A stretch of DNA of 64,000 bases from Roseobacter sp. GAI101 (lineage in GTDB: Bacteria > Pseudomonadota > Alphaproteobacteria > Rhodobacterales > Rhodobacteraceae): NCBI RefSeq assembly GCF_000156335.1, contig NZ_DS999214.1, positions 84,825-148,824 of the forward strand, written 5' to 3'. Position 1 is the stretch's first letter. Each line of letters begins with the position of its first letter. Both the position numbers and the translations under genes were made by a program. The notes beneath the pieces are model-generated. The model did not search any database. It worked only from the letters and a program-made list of their open reading frames with translations, and was not told the origin of the DNA. This document shows, in pieces, positions 9,159 through 18,081 of this stretch.

Positions 9159-9505
9159 AAAATAATTTCATCTTCCTCACTATTTTGTTTTGCTGCTTCA
9201 ACGCCCGCTAACGCAGTTTTAACTCTATCCAGCTTTGTGAAACTTAGGGCTGGCTCGATATTGACCATATCTTTTTCAATCTTGCTGTTGCTCAGATGAT
9301 TGAGGAATACTTTCAGGTCAGCGAGTGTCTGAACAAGTAGGTCTATATCTTGCAACGCAAGTCGGGAGCTTACTCTCCTGTCACCTTCATGCAAAAAATA
9401 ATCGCCAACAGTCTCCTCAATACTCCGACCCAATTCTTCAATCCGGCCCAGTTCACCTTCGACCCTCTTTATCACTGAAGACAATGAAACAAGTGCGCCG
9501 CTCAT
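9155..9505 (-). CDS. Helical hypothetical protein at the end of the chemotaxis operon
   Basis: 116 residues, almost entirely helical (LSSVIKRVEGELGRIEELG, then RLALQDIDLLVQTLADLKVF), with no membrane segment. Its ATG overlaps the stop of the upstream CheY-like gene (ATGA), so it is translationally coupled to the chemotaxis operon. Length and shape suggest a small four-helix adaptor or a phosphatase-like factor such as CheZ or CheC substitutes, but no CheZ signature is visible. It could act on CheY-P in this CheB-less cluster. This is only a positional guess. Confidence 0.7.
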   Translation of the reverse strand: MSGALVSLSSVIKRVEGELGRIEELGRSIEETVGDYFLHEGDRRVSSRLALQDIDLLVQTLADLKVFLNHLSNSKIEKDMVNIEPALSFTKLDRVKTALAGVEAAKQNSEEDEIIF

Positions 9506-9888
9506 AAGGGACCTGTCACTGTTTCAAGGCATTTTTTTAACTTTTGGGTGTCGAAGGGTTTTGAAAGAAAGTTGTTCAGACCCAGTTTTTGTGCCCGTCC
9601 CAGTATCTCTTGATTCATTGAACCACTTACCAAAATAAAACCCACATTCGCTGTAGCTTTTTGCATACGCAGATTGCCGAGCAAATCAAGGCCAGTCATA
9701 CCCGGCATGTGATGATCCGAAATTACGATATGAAAGCCCTCTCGGCTAACACGTTGGAACGCGACGTCACCAGACACGCAGAAATCAACGTTCCGCATAC
9801 CAATGTCTTCCAATGAGTTACAAAGCAAGCCCCTGCTAACGCTCGTATCGTCGACAACCAATATTTTAAGTGTATTGCGAAGTGACAT
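9502..9888 (-). CDS. CheY-like single-domain response regulator (second copy)
   Basis: 128 residues covering exactly one receiver domain. The acidic pocket VVDD is at residues 11-14, the phosphorylatable Asp is Asp58 in VISDHHMPGMTG, Ser/Thr is in ILVSGS, and the conserved Lys is Lys110 in FLSKPFD. There is no output domain, so it should carry signal by protein-protein contact. It overlaps the end of cheR by 23 bases. The other CheY of this operon is at 13354-13722 and differs clearly in sequence, so this is a paralogue rather than a recent copy. One may act on the motor and the other as a phosphate sink. Confidence 0.88.
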   Translation of the reverse strand: MSLRNTLKILVVDDTSVSRGLLCNSLEDIGMRNVDFCVSGDVAFQRVSREGFHIVISDHHMPGMTGLDLLGNLRMQKATANVGFILVSGSMNQEILGRAQKLGLNNFLSKPFDTQKLKKCLETVTGPL

Positions 9889-10786
9889 TTTGCTTCTCCA
9901 TAATTGATGTGGAATTCAAGCTAATCGCTTGCGGACGTCGGAAGGCTGTCGGTCCGAACAATTCGAGACGATTAGATAGGCTTGGTCCAATACGTTCGGA
10001 GTGGCCGATAAATAAAAAACCGTCTGGGTGAAGAACCTTTTCAAGACCCGCCCAGATTCGCATTTGAGTTGCTTCATCCATATAGATTGTCACATTTCTG
10101 CAAAATATCACATCAAATGGACCTGAAACGGGCCAAGGATCCATAAAATTCAGGTACCGAAATGAAATCAGATCCCGGGCTTGCGGACGAATTTTTAGAA
10201 TCTCGCCTGACTGTTCCTTCTCAAAAATGAACTCAGCATAACCGGGCGGAACGTCTTCAAGCGCAGAGAGGCGATATTCTCCTGCATTAGCCTCTTCAAG
10301 TATGTCACTATCGATATCTGTCGCTAAAATACGTAGATCATAGTCCGCCGCATTTGGCAGGCACTTTAGAATGACCGATGCGATACTATAAACTTCTTCC
10401 CCACTTGAGCATGCAGCAGACCAAATACGAACCCGCTCTCCATTTCTAGCCTTCTCGATAAGGTGAGGCATAATTTGGTTTTCGAGTAGGTCAAAATGCC
10501 CACGCTCACGGAAAAACCTGGTCGTATTCGTCGTCAATGCGTTTATCATCTGCTCCAGTTCGGGTGCACCATTCGGACTAAGTACATGCTGCAGATATTC
10601 TTCAAAAGTTGTGAAGCTCAGGGGCTTAAGAAATTTCGAAAGGCGCGATACAACTAATCTTTCCGCACCTTCATAGAGACAGATGCCCGTCTTGTCTTTT
10701 AGGATGGAGGAAATATTGTCGAATGCATCTTGTGATATGTCGATGGCTAATAACTCAGATTGAAAGCCTTGCGATGGAATACTCAT
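9866..10786 (-). CDS. cheR: CheR chemoreceptor methyltransferase
   Basis: 306 residues. The N-terminal helical domain (residues about 15-90) is followed by the SAM-binding domain with RIWSAACSSGEEVYSIA, the typical CheR motif, then LRILATDIDSDILEEA and FDVIFCRNVTIYMDEATQ, ending FLFIGHSERI. It transfers methyl groups from S-adenosylmethionine to glutamates of chemoreceptors. The start ATG overlaps the cheW stop (ATGA). The chemoreceptor at the head of the operon ends in a Trp-x-x-Phe pentapeptide that would dock this enzyme. No cheB demethylase gene is in the cluster. Confidence 0.93.
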   Translation of the reverse strand: MSIPSQGFQSELLAIDISQDAFDNISSILKDKTGICLYEGAERLVVSRLSKFLKPLSFTTFEEYLQHVLSPNGAPELEQMINALTTNTTRFFRERGHFDLLENQIMPHLIEKARNGERVRIWSAACSSGEEVYSIASVILKCLPNAADYDLRILATDIDSDILEEANAGEYRLSALEDVPPGYAEFIFEKEQSGEILKIRPQARDLISFRYLNFMDPWPVSGPFDVIFCRNVTIYMDEATQMRIWAGLEKVLHPDGFLFIGHSERIGPSLSNRLELFGPTAFRRPQAISLNSTSIMEKQNVTSQYT

Positions 10787-11256
10787 GCTTCAACCGGCTC
10801 TGCCGCCATCGCTGCAGCCAATTCACTAATATCGAGGACACGTAGCGTCCTATCGCCAGATGCAATGATACCTTGAACAAAACCATTTTCGTCAAGACCG
10901 CCGACTTTTGGCATTGGTTGTATTTCCTCTGGCGAAATACCGACAATGTCAGAGACTGCAGTCACAAGAAATCCCACAGTTTGGTTCCCAATATGTGCAA
11001 TGATAATTACATCGCGCTTGCTAGGCTTGCATGCCCCCAGCCCAAGCCTAGCTGACAGGTCAACAATAGGGACCACAGCGCCTCTTAAGTTCATCACCCC
11101 CAACACATCTGCTGGTGAGTGAGGGAGCATGGTTACTTTTGTCCAGCCTCGGATTTCGCGAACAAGCATGATATCCATACAAAAGTCCTGCTGTCCGATT
11201 GAGAAGGTGATAAGTTCTCGTTTACTGCCCTTTTCAGGCGATGTTTCGGTTTTCAT
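10783..11256 (-). CDS. cheW: CheW coupling protein
   Basis: 157 residues of a single CheW domain: LITFSIGQQDFCMDIMLVRE at the N-terminus, VMNLRGAVVPIVDLSARLG in the middle (classic NLRG-x-V-x-P-V-D-L motif), and GFLVTAVSDIVGIS later. It links receptors to the CheA kinase at the inner face of the membrane. Both ends overlap neighbours by ATGA (with cheA upstream and cheR downstream), which points to coupled translation and balanced stoichiometry. Confidence 0.94.
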   Translation of the reverse strand: MKTETSPEKGSKRELITFSIGQQDFCMDIMLVREIRGWTKVTMLPHSPADVLGVMNLRGAVVPIVDLSARLGLGACKPSKRDVIIIAHIGNQTVGFLVTAVSDIVGISPEEIQPMPKVGGLDENGFVQGIIASGDRTLRVLDISELAAAMAAEPVEA

Positions 11257-13349
11257 GCGGAAACTCTTACTGGTTTGGGGGACACCGAAGCGGCCACGGG
11301 GATTTCATTGGTGATTTCATCAAGGTCAACGATCAAAGCAATCTGACCGTCGCCCAAGATCGTTGCTGCTGCTACATACGGCACATGACCATAGTTCGAT
11401 TCCAAGCTCTTGATGACAACTTGTCGTTGATCAAGAATGTGATCAACAGCCAAGGCAAACTGATCCCCTTTGTCGTCTTCCACGATCAACAGAATGCCGT
11501 CTTGCCCAAGCTTGCGCTCTGGTTCAAATCCAAAAATCGTGCCCAGATCGATGATCGGCAACATCAAATCACGGACTGAAATCATGCGCGCCTCTGGACC
11601 TATCAGGTGCACTTTTGAGGCTTCTGGCCGTATTGTCTCGGTAATAGCAGAGATGGGGACAACCATCGTTTGATTGGCAACGTTAACGACCATGCCATCA
11701 AGGACTGCAAGTGTAAGTGGTAAACTGATAGAGATCGTCGTGCCTTGGCCAGGCGTCGAGATAATCGAAACTCGCCCCCCAAGACGACGAATTTCACTGT
11801 TCACGACATCCATTCCCACCCCCCGACCAGATAGGTTCGTTATCGCACTGGCGGTTGAGAAACCAGGTAAGAACAAAAGGCGGTCAATTTCCGCGTCACC
11901 CAGCTTCGCAGTCTCGGACACAAGACCTTTTTCAATAGCTGATGAAAGAACTTTTTCGCGATTAACGCCACCACCATCATCATTAACTTCGATTACGACA
12001 CGACCAGATCTGTGTGCCGCCGATAGTTTGACCGAACCATTTGGCACCTTACCAACCTCTATCCTGCGGTCAGTATGCTCTAGTCCATGGTCAATTGCAT
12101 TTCGCAAGATATGGGTTAAAGGGTCAACAAGTCTTTCGATGACTGTCCGGTCAACTTCTGTATCCTCACCTTCAGTGATAAAGCGCACTTCCTTGCCCGC
12201 TATTTGCGCTGTTTCACGGACAATTCGCCCCATTCGTTGAAAAAGAGGTTTAACTGATTGCGCCCGAATTCCCATCACACGCTCTTGAATTGTGCGCGTA
12301 AGTGTCTTGAAGTCGTCAAGTGTGGTTGCCAACTGGCGACTAACAGATAATTCTGATTCAGTAATAGATTGCGTCATTACGGCCTGCGTAATAACCAGTT
12401 CACCAACCATGTTAATGAGCTCGTCCACCAACTCTAGATCAACCCGAACAGTCGCTTTCTGAGCAGACTTTGCTTTCTCGGGGCTAGTCTCTTTTTCTTC
12501 TGCGTTGGCTAAACCACCGGCATTGATTTCCAATTGCGATAAAGCTGGAGCTGGCCTTTCAGAGCTTTCGAAAATCGGTTTCTCCGTCTTCAAAATCTCT
12601 ATCTGGATTTCTGCAAGGTCATGAGCAAACTCAAACACTTCATAGACTTCACTTTCCAAGCAGCCTGAGGACAGCAAAATATGCCACGATATATCGGGGT
12701 CATTGACGTCCCATGCAGCAGCACCGCCAAGACTGAAGCTGATATCCACGGAGCCAAGGGTCTCAAGCTCACGAAAAAGTTGAACTGGCTCGTGCCCATT
12801 GGAATACAGCGCTTTTGTAGGTTTGAATTTAATACTGTAATTTCCATGTTCAGTGTCAGAAAGATCAGCTCCATCCGCAGCGAACGATAAAGCAACTGGT
12901 ACAAATTCGGCGATACAGTCGTCGCCAAATTCTACTTCCCCAATTTGATGTGAATCACTAGATAGTGCCGTAATCTCAGAAATGTCATTTGCAAGTTCGC
13001 TGACATCCGGCACGCTACCTGCCTCGCCTAAAGCGATAAAATCAGTTAGTCGGTCAGCACCTCGATAAAACACCGGAATAATTTCCCGGCTCATTGTAAG
13101 TTTACCGCTCCGCAGTTCGTCCAATATAGTTTCAAATGCGTGTGCATATTGAGTTATAGCGTCCAGCGAAAATGACGCTGCGCCGCCTTTGATAGAATGG
13201 ACCGCGCGGAACATCCGATTGATTGTCTCGGGGTCCGGTTCATGATCCGGCTGAAGCAACTCTAGTTCGCTCAGTCCGTCGGTTAGCTCCTCCAACTGCT
13301 CTTCGCATTCTTGGAAGAATATCTGTCTTAATTCGTTTAGACTAGCCAT
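11253..13349 (-). CDS. cheA: CheA chemotaxis histidine kinase
   Basis: 698 residues. The Hpt domain is at residues 1-110 with the phosphorylated His51 in FRAVHSIKGGAASF. A poorly conserved middle region (about 140-300) replaces the usual CheY-binding domain. The dimerisation domain near 310-370 contains VDELINMVGELVITQAVM. The HATPase domain follows, with LTHILRNAIDHGLE (N box), DDGGGVN (G1) and GRGVGMDVV (G2). A CheW-like domain ends the protein. It autophosphorylates on His51 and passes phosphate to the two CheY proteins. cheW overlaps its stop, and its ATG is 4 bases after the upstream cheY. Confidence 0.95.
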   Translation of the reverse strand: MASLNELRQIFFQECEEQLEELTDGLSELELLQPDHEPDPETINRMFRAVHSIKGGAASFSLDAITQYAHAFETILDELRSGKLTMSREIIPVFYRGADRLTDFIALGEAGSVPDVSELANDISEITALSSDSHQIGEVEFGDDCIAEFVPVALSFAADGADLSDTEHGNYSIKFKPTKALYSNGHEPVQLFRELETLGSVDISFSLGGAAAWDVNDPDISWHILLSSGCLESEVYEVFEFAHDLAEIQIEILKTEKPIFESSERPAPALSQLEINAGGLANAEEKETSPEKAKSAQKATVRVDLELVDELINMVGELVITQAVMTQSITESELSVSRQLATTLDDFKTLTRTIQERVMGIRAQSVKPLFQRMGRIVRETAQIAGKEVRFITEGEDTEVDRTVIERLVDPLTHILRNAIDHGLEHTDRRIEVGKVPNGSVKLSAAHRSGRVVIEVNDDGGGVNREKVLSSAIEKGLVSETAKLGDAEIDRLLFLPGFSTASAITNLSGRGVGMDVVNSEIRRLGGRVSIISTPGQGTTISISLPLTLAVLDGMVVNVANQTMVVPISAITETIRPEASKVHLIGPEARMISVRDLMLPIIDLGTIFGFEPERKLGQDGILLIVEDDKGDQFALAVDHILDQRQVVIKSLESNYGHVPYVAAATILGDGQIALIVDLDEITNEIPVAASVSPKPVRVSA

Positions 13350-13353
13350 TGCG

Positions 13354-13722
13354 TCAAACCCTCGCCACCCGGCGTATCGCCGAAATTAACTTGATGTCGT
13401 TGAATGGCTTCACAATCCATCCAGTTGCGCCAATACTTCTCGCGCGACTTTTCAAAGCATCACTACTCTCGGTGCTTAATACTAAAATCGGCACCGAGGC
13501 CGCAAATTCAGATTGCCTAACCTGTTCGATCAGTCCGAAACCATCCATCACTGGCATGTTGATATCTGTAATGATCACATCGGGGTTTGCTGCTTCCAGT
13601 TTTTCAATCCCATCTGCGCCATCTTCCGCAGTCGTCACCAAGAACCCTGCCTCTTCTAAGGCAGCTCGTAAAAGATTTCTCATTGTACGTGAATCATCAA
13701 TGGCAAGAACGCTAAGGCTCAT
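13354..13722 (-). CDS. cheY: CheY chemotaxis response regulator (first copy)
   Basis: 122 residues, one receiver domain. It has AIDDSRTMR at residues 7-15, phospho-acceptor Asp53 in IITDINMPVMDG, and Lys105 in IVKPFND. Its ATG overlaps the stop of the STAS gene (ATGA) and its stop is 4 bases before cheA, so it is embedded in the operon. This is the better match to classical CheY of the two copies and is the likely flagellar-motor binder. Confidence 0.92.
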   Translation of the reverse strand: MSLSVLAIDDSRTMRNLLRAALEEAGFLVTTAEDGADGIEKLEAANPDVIITDINMPVMDGFGLIEQVRQSEFAASVPILVLSTESSDALKSRARSIGATGWIVKPFNDIKLISAIRRVARV

Positions 13723-13994
13723 GACTTCGTTCCCTCTTCAAGAAGTGCTTCTTTCATCGCAAGGATCTGCAAATCCTGTGCCAACTCTGACGATGCATCG
13801 ATTGTCAGAGTGCCTCCGGCTGCTTCCGTATTTTGCTTGAACCGCAGTAATAATTCTGCCGCTCGAGCACCGATCGCCCGCACTTCTCGGCCATCAAGAT
13901 GGATGTGAGTGCCCTCAATTGCCTGCAGTTGATTGGTTAAATTTGGGACCGCAGACGAAAGCAGCTTTTCTGCAAGTATAAGCGAACTCATCAT
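13719..13994 (-). CDS. STAS-domain protein of the chemotaxis operon
   Basis: 91 residues from the ATG at 13994, with GAGGA about 8 bases upstream; an in-frame ATG directly follows. The sequence runs LNQLQAIEGTHIHLDG-type strands and then AIGARAAELLLRFKQNTEAAGG, TLTIDASSELAQDLQIL, which is the STAS (anti-sigma-factor-antagonist-like) fold. Small STAS proteins occur in some alphaproteobacterial and cyanobacterial chemotaxis clusters beside cheY and cheA, where their role is not well defined. Its stop overlaps the cheY start. Confidence 0.75.
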   Translation of the reverse strand: MMSSLILAEKLLSSAVPNLTNQLQAIEGTHIHLDGREVRAIGARAAELLLRFKQNTEAAGGTLTIDASSELAQDLQILAMKEALLEEGTKS

Positions 13995-13998
13995 AGCC

Positions 13999-14556
13999 TT
14001 AATCCTCAAAGAATTGAATATCGTCTGTCGCAGGACTGACGGTTTTAATCGGTTGAACTTCTGGTTCGATATCATCAACGAGTCGCTGACTTGCACGTCC
14101 TGTTGACGGCACAAAGCGAAGTAGACGTGCCTGGGTTCCGCCCAAGCTCATCGCTCGAATAGGTAAACCTTCACATTCGAGAAAGGAGATCGCAAAGTCG
14201 CAGTTTTTTTTCCCAATATGCCCCATAATTCCGGACATTGTCGCGCCTCCAAACAGCTTCGCCTCTATCCTTGACTTATTCGCGCCAAGCTTAAGCAAGC
14301 CGTTAATAAGGACCTCCATCGCATAAAATCCGTAGCGCTCGGATTGCGCCATCTGATCGGGACCACCAGCAAGCAGGAAATGGTTCATCCCTCCGACACG
14401 GGCAACAGGGTCAAACAGGCAAGTTGCAACACATGACCCCAAAAGGGTCTTGATAACTTCATCCGGAGACTCGCTCACATGGAATCCCCCTTGAGCAACA
14501 TGAACTTCTGTCATTGAGGCATCCGATGTTCTTGCTTCAAACATAGTCCGGTCCAT
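13999..14556 (-). CDS. cheD: CheD chemoreceptor glutamine deamidase
   Basis: About 185 residues from the ATG at 14556; a TTG seven codons further upstream is also possible and neither has a strong ribosome site. The CheD core is clear: VIKTLLGSCVATCLFDP with the catalytic Cys, GGMNHFLLAGG with the catalytic His, and AKLFGGATMSG. CheD converts receptor glutamines to glutamates and can also bind CheC. The tail after residue 150 is family-variable. In this operon it sits directly behind the receptor and is the only receptor-modifying enzyme besides CheR, since CheB is absent. Confidence 0.92.
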   Translation of the reverse strand: MDRTMFEARTSDASMTEVHVAQGGFHVSESPDEVIKTLLGSCVATCLFDPVARVGGMNHFLLAGGPDQMAQSERYGFYAMEVLINGLLKLGANKSRIEAKLFGGATMSGIMGHIGKKNCDFAISFLECEGLPIRAMSLGGTQARLLRFVPSTGRASQRLVDDIEPEVQPIKTVSPATDDIQFFED

Positions 14557-14592
14557 TTTTGTTCTTTTCAAATTCAATCTCTAAAAACACTT

Positions 14593-17130
14593 TCAGAAAT
14601 CCGTCCATGTGCCTGCAGCGGCTCTAATTTCCCCATCTTTGCGTTGTTCTCTCGGATTGTCAGAGACACCGTTCTGGTTGTCGCTCGATACGCCCTTTGG
14701 GGTGATTTTTCTTGACGAGATTGAGACTACTTTTTCCGAGATCTGGAAGTGCCCGATGGTTTCGACAAGCGACATCGCAACACTGTTCAGCGCGTCACTC
14801 GCTGCTGTCGTTTCCTCCAAGCGCGCCGCGTTCTGTTGAGTGGATCTATCAAGCTGTGTTACAGAAGAGTTAATTTCTTCAAGGGTCAGTGACTGCTGTT
14901 GTGCTGAAACAGCGATTTCAGAAACCTGCCCAGATATGTCATTCACAGATGAAGCAATACGGTGCAGGGAATTGCCGGTTTCGCCGACCAGATCGACGCC
15001 GATCTTCACTTGGGCAACGGATCTAGCGATCAAATCGTTGATTTCACGTGCTGCTTCGGAAGATCTCTGGGCCAGGGCGCGGACTTCTGATGCGACGACC
15101 GCAAAACCACGGCCAGCGTCCCCCGCCCTGGCGGCTTCCACGCCGGCGTTTAAAGCAAGTAAATTGGTTTGGAAGGCGATATCATCAATCACCTTAATGA
15201 TTGAGGCCATCTTTTCAGATGATGTTGAAATTTCATCCATGGCAGAAACCGTTTTTAGAACGACGACACCGCTCTCCTCTGCATTCGCTTTTGCTTCGGT
15301 TACGATAACATTTGCTTTCTGCGCTCCTTCTGCCGTTCCCCGAACTGCACCTGTCAGGTCATCAAGCGCTGCAGCGGCCTGCTCTAGAGTTGCAGCGGTA
15401 CCTTCCGTACGTCGAGAGAGAACCTCCGCAGTGCCGCTGATATCTTGGGATTCATTCCGAATAGTTTCCGCTCGATCAGCGATAGCACCAAGGGCTTGGC
15501 ACAACTTCGTGACAGCTTCATTATAGTCCTCTCGCAATTCCTCGTACCGCTGGGCAAAGGGTTCCGGCAACGTCGCCCGCAGGTCACCGCCACTTAACCG
15601 CTTCAGTCCGACACGCAGCGAATCCACAACCAAGGAACGTTCCTGGTCAAGCTGCTTGCGTTCGACGCGGGCGGCTTCTGAAGATCTGACCGCCTCTGTC
15701 ACGTCGCGGCCAAGCAGGAAAAGCCGATAAGGTTTCCCATCGACATCCGCCACAGAAGTGACGCTGCCTTCGACAATTACATCTGTGCCATTGGCCCCTG
15801 AAAATATCATCTTGCCAACGAATGATCCATTTTCTTTCACTTGGGCAAAGATCGTTTCCGCATCTTTCGTGATCAAAGTGGTTAGACCCGCGCTGCCCGA
15901 TTGAGTGTGACTGGTAGCGATTAGGCTTCGGAATAAATCATTTTCTTCACATAATTGTCCGCTCGGTAAGAAATCTGCTCGAAGTTGCGATGCATTTATC
16001 TCACGGATTAGCGCTGAATTTTTCCACTCTTCCGTAACATCTTGCCACTCAAGTACTGCACCAATGTGCCGCTCATTTTCGTCGCGGATCGATTTGATCT
16101 TCAGGGAAATGCGCACGTCTTGCATTGAAATGGTGGTGGAAATCGCCTTTTCACTCAATGCACTCACGCGCTTGGCAAGTTCAGGGTTTTTCGGGTGAAA
16201 ATAATCTAACGGCTTACCCACCAATTTTCCTGCCTCAAAGCCTGGGAAACGACGCTCAAAGTGCTCAATATGCTTTTGGCACAGCGCTTCGAATGCAGGG
16301 TTAATGGCAAATATCTGTCCGGTCTCGTCTGCCAGGACCAATGCTGCAGACGAGCTTCCGAACGCCTCACTTTTGAACCGCGCATCGCGGGCGGCCGCTG
16401 ACCCCGCTACGAGGCTGTCACGAAGATGCTCGACTTCTCGTCCCAGTATACCGAATTCGTCGCCGCGTTTGGTATTCTCCACAGGAACCGAAAACTCCTC
16501 CAATCGAAGGTTTCCGATTGTACGATTCAACGATGCCAAGGGTTTGAGTACAAGGCTGCGAAATGCAAACAATGTGACGAGAAGAGCAGTGATCCCTACA
16601 AAAGCTGCCAATGAAAGGGCACTTATTCGACGCGTTTCCAAAAACGCCTCGAGCGGCTCTATTGACCAGCGTGTGACAAGGACCCCGACAAAACGGTCCC
16701 CCGCCGCATAAAGCGGGTACGCTGTTATACGCTCTTGGTCGAAAAACACAGGGTCGCTTGCGGAAAGGGCAGTGCGCCCCAGATCCGGCAGCGTTTCATC
16801 AACTTGAGGTCCTTTTTCGACAAGGACCTCGCCTTTGGCGTTCAGTACGGCAACTCCGGTGAACTGCCCGTCCGACCCTTCAATGTAATTGTCGATCAAA
16901 TTCTCGACTACACCGATCTGGCCAAAGTTGACTGGTGCTGGCAACAGACCTGCCATGAGACGGGCATCCGATTTGGAACGATCAAAAACAACCTTTTCGG
17001 CCAACTCATGTGTGGTCTGGTTTTCCTGCACAAGCATGGCACCAACGACCGTAGAAATAGCAAGCAGGACCGCTAAGACAAACTTGGTCGCGACCGAGTT
17101 AAGAGAATTTGTTTGATCTGACGTGGACAC
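14593..17130 (-). CDS. Methyl-accepting chemotaxis protein with HAMP and PAS regions and a CheR-docking tail
   Basis: 845 residues from a GTG start with AGGAG nine bases upstream. Transmembrane helix 1 is near residues 16-34, followed by a periplasmic sensor of about 135 residues, helix 2 near 172-195, a HAMP segment, two PAS-like blocks (ALVLADETGQIFAINPAFEAL and a second after residue 380), and a signalling hairpin with the conserved tip IDDIAFQTNLLALNAGVEAARAG. The C-terminus ends AGTWTDF, which fits the x-W-x-x-F pentapeptide that tethers CheR (NWETF in E. coli Tar and Tsr). It heads the che operon, 15 bases before cheD. Confidence 0.93.
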   Translation of the reverse strand: MSTSDQTNSLNSVATKFVLAVLLAISTVVGAMLVQENQTTHELAEKVVFDRSKSDARLMAGLLPAPVNFGQIGVVENLIDNYIEGSDGQFTGVAVLNAKGEVLVEKGPQVDETLPDLGRTALSASDPVFFDQERITAYPLYAAGDRFVGVLVTRWSIEPLEAFLETRRISALSLAAFVGITALLVTLFAFRSLVLKPLASLNRTIGNLRLEEFSVPVENTKRGDEFGILGREVEHLRDSLVAGSAAARDARFKSEAFGSSSAALVLADETGQIFAINPAFEALCQKHIEHFERRFPGFEAGKLVGKPLDYFHPKNPELAKRVSALSEKAISTTISMQDVRISLKIKSIRDENERHIGAVLEWQDVTEEWKNSALIREINASQLRADFLPSGQLCEENDLFRSLIATSHTQSGSAGLTTLITKDAETIFAQVKENGSFVGKMIFSGANGTDVIVEGSVTSVADVDGKPYRLFLLGRDVTEAVRSSEAARVERKQLDQERSLVVDSLRVGLKRLSGGDLRATLPEPFAQRYEELREDYNEAVTKLCQALGAIADRAETIRNESQDISGTAEVLSRRTEGTAATLEQAAAALDDLTGAVRGTAEGAQKANVIVTEAKANAEESGVVVLKTVSAMDEISTSSEKMASIIKVIDDIAFQTNLLALNAGVEAARAGDAGRGFAVVASEVRALAQRSSEAAREINDLIARSVAQVKIGVDLVGETGNSLHRIASSVNDISGQVSEIAVSAQQQSLTLEEINSSVTQLDRSTQQNAARLEETTAASDALNSVAMSLVETIGHFQISEKVVSISSRKITPKGVSSDNQNGVSDNPREQRKDGEIRAAAGTWTDF

Positions 17131-17155
17131 GAAAGTGGTCTCCTAGTTGGGTCAA

Positions 17156-17485
17156 TCAGCAGAATGCGCTGGCGGCGATGCGGTTGATCAAAGCACTGCT
17201 GAGCCGATTTCGAAAAGCCGCGGTCATTGGTGCCGGAATTGAATATTGAGACCTACATGATTGGGCAGCTAAACCAGTTTCAGAGCGCTCATAAGCACTT
17301 GAAGCGCTGCCCAAGCCATCATCGAAGCGCTCCCTCTCATGCCGTAGCGGAGTGGTTTTGCCGAAATGCTGCCCATCGTCGGGACCGTCGGAGACGAGTG
17401 GAGTACCCTCGAAAAGATCATCCAGACCAGCAGAAAGACCATCAACTGCTGGTTCTGCTGTGTGCTGTTGAATGATCAATGTCAT
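17156..17485 (-). CDS. Small hypothetical protein, probable first gene of the chemotaxis operon
   Basis: 109 residues, polar, with no membrane segment or known motif. The ATG at 17485 has AAGGAA about 9 bases upstream, and the gene stops 25 bases before the receptor, on the same strand. Composition (DGLSAGLDDLFEGTPLV, then ERFDDGLGSASSAYERSE) resembles the loosely folded helical tails of chemotaxis accessory proteins. It could also be a chance frame; the ribosome site and spacing are the main support. Confidence 0.5.
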   Translation of the reverse strand: MTLIIQQHTAEPAVDGLSAGLDDLFEGTPLVSDGPDDGQHFGKTTPLRHERERFDDGLGSASSAYERSETGLAAQSCRSQYSIPAPMTAAFRNRLSSALINRIAASAFC

Positions 17486-18081
17486 GGATCCAGATTCCTT
17501 GTTCGTTTCTTTGGATAGAAGGCCGATTTGACCTTTGTCCGGGAAACTACTTTTGAATCCGTTAATCGATGCTTTTCATTTAACTCAATTTACCAAACTC
17601 ATGCCTGACCGACCGGAGGGTTTCCAAAATCACAGGCAATGTCAGATGTCAGAAATTCTAGCGATTTCCAAAGACGCGGCAGGTCAAACTTCCGGAAATA
17701 TTCGATCACGCTATTGAAAGCATTGCAGGCTAGAAGAGGCATCTGAATCATTCACTAGCCCACTGTTTCAAATGGCCTTTTTCGACAACGACCGCGTAAA
17801 TATTTTTGTAAGTTTCGCAACAGCCAAGTGATTGGCACCTCGCCAAACCTGCTAGAATTTCGCCCGTATCACGACTAGTTGGACGTCCTCACCGCGGCGA
17901 TGATGAAACAGACCAGCGACTTTAGCTTAAAATTTATTGCAGATTTCCAACGAATTTTAAATTGAGCCTCATTTTCACAGCGACACCTTGAACCCCCGCC
18001 CCAACGGCACCTTATCCCACATGCCTGACCGGACAATAAAACCTTTCGAAGTTCAACGGCGTGACACCCTGCACCTTGCTA
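17486..18081. other. Non-coding AT-rich stretch upstream of the chemotaxis operon
   Basis: About 600 bases between the monooxygenase stop and the start of the operon, both on the minus strand. No convincing gene is seen; the short frames lack ribosome sites. It should hold the chemotaxis promoter. A near-dyad TTGACCTTTGTCC at 17528-17540 partly resembles the FNR-type boxes found later in the window but has mismatches in the second half, so it was not called. Confidence 0.5.

Noticed and set aside
17528..17541. TTGAC-CTTT-GTCCG near-dyad upstream of the chemotaxis operon
   Set aside because: Two mismatches in the second arm; too weak to call.
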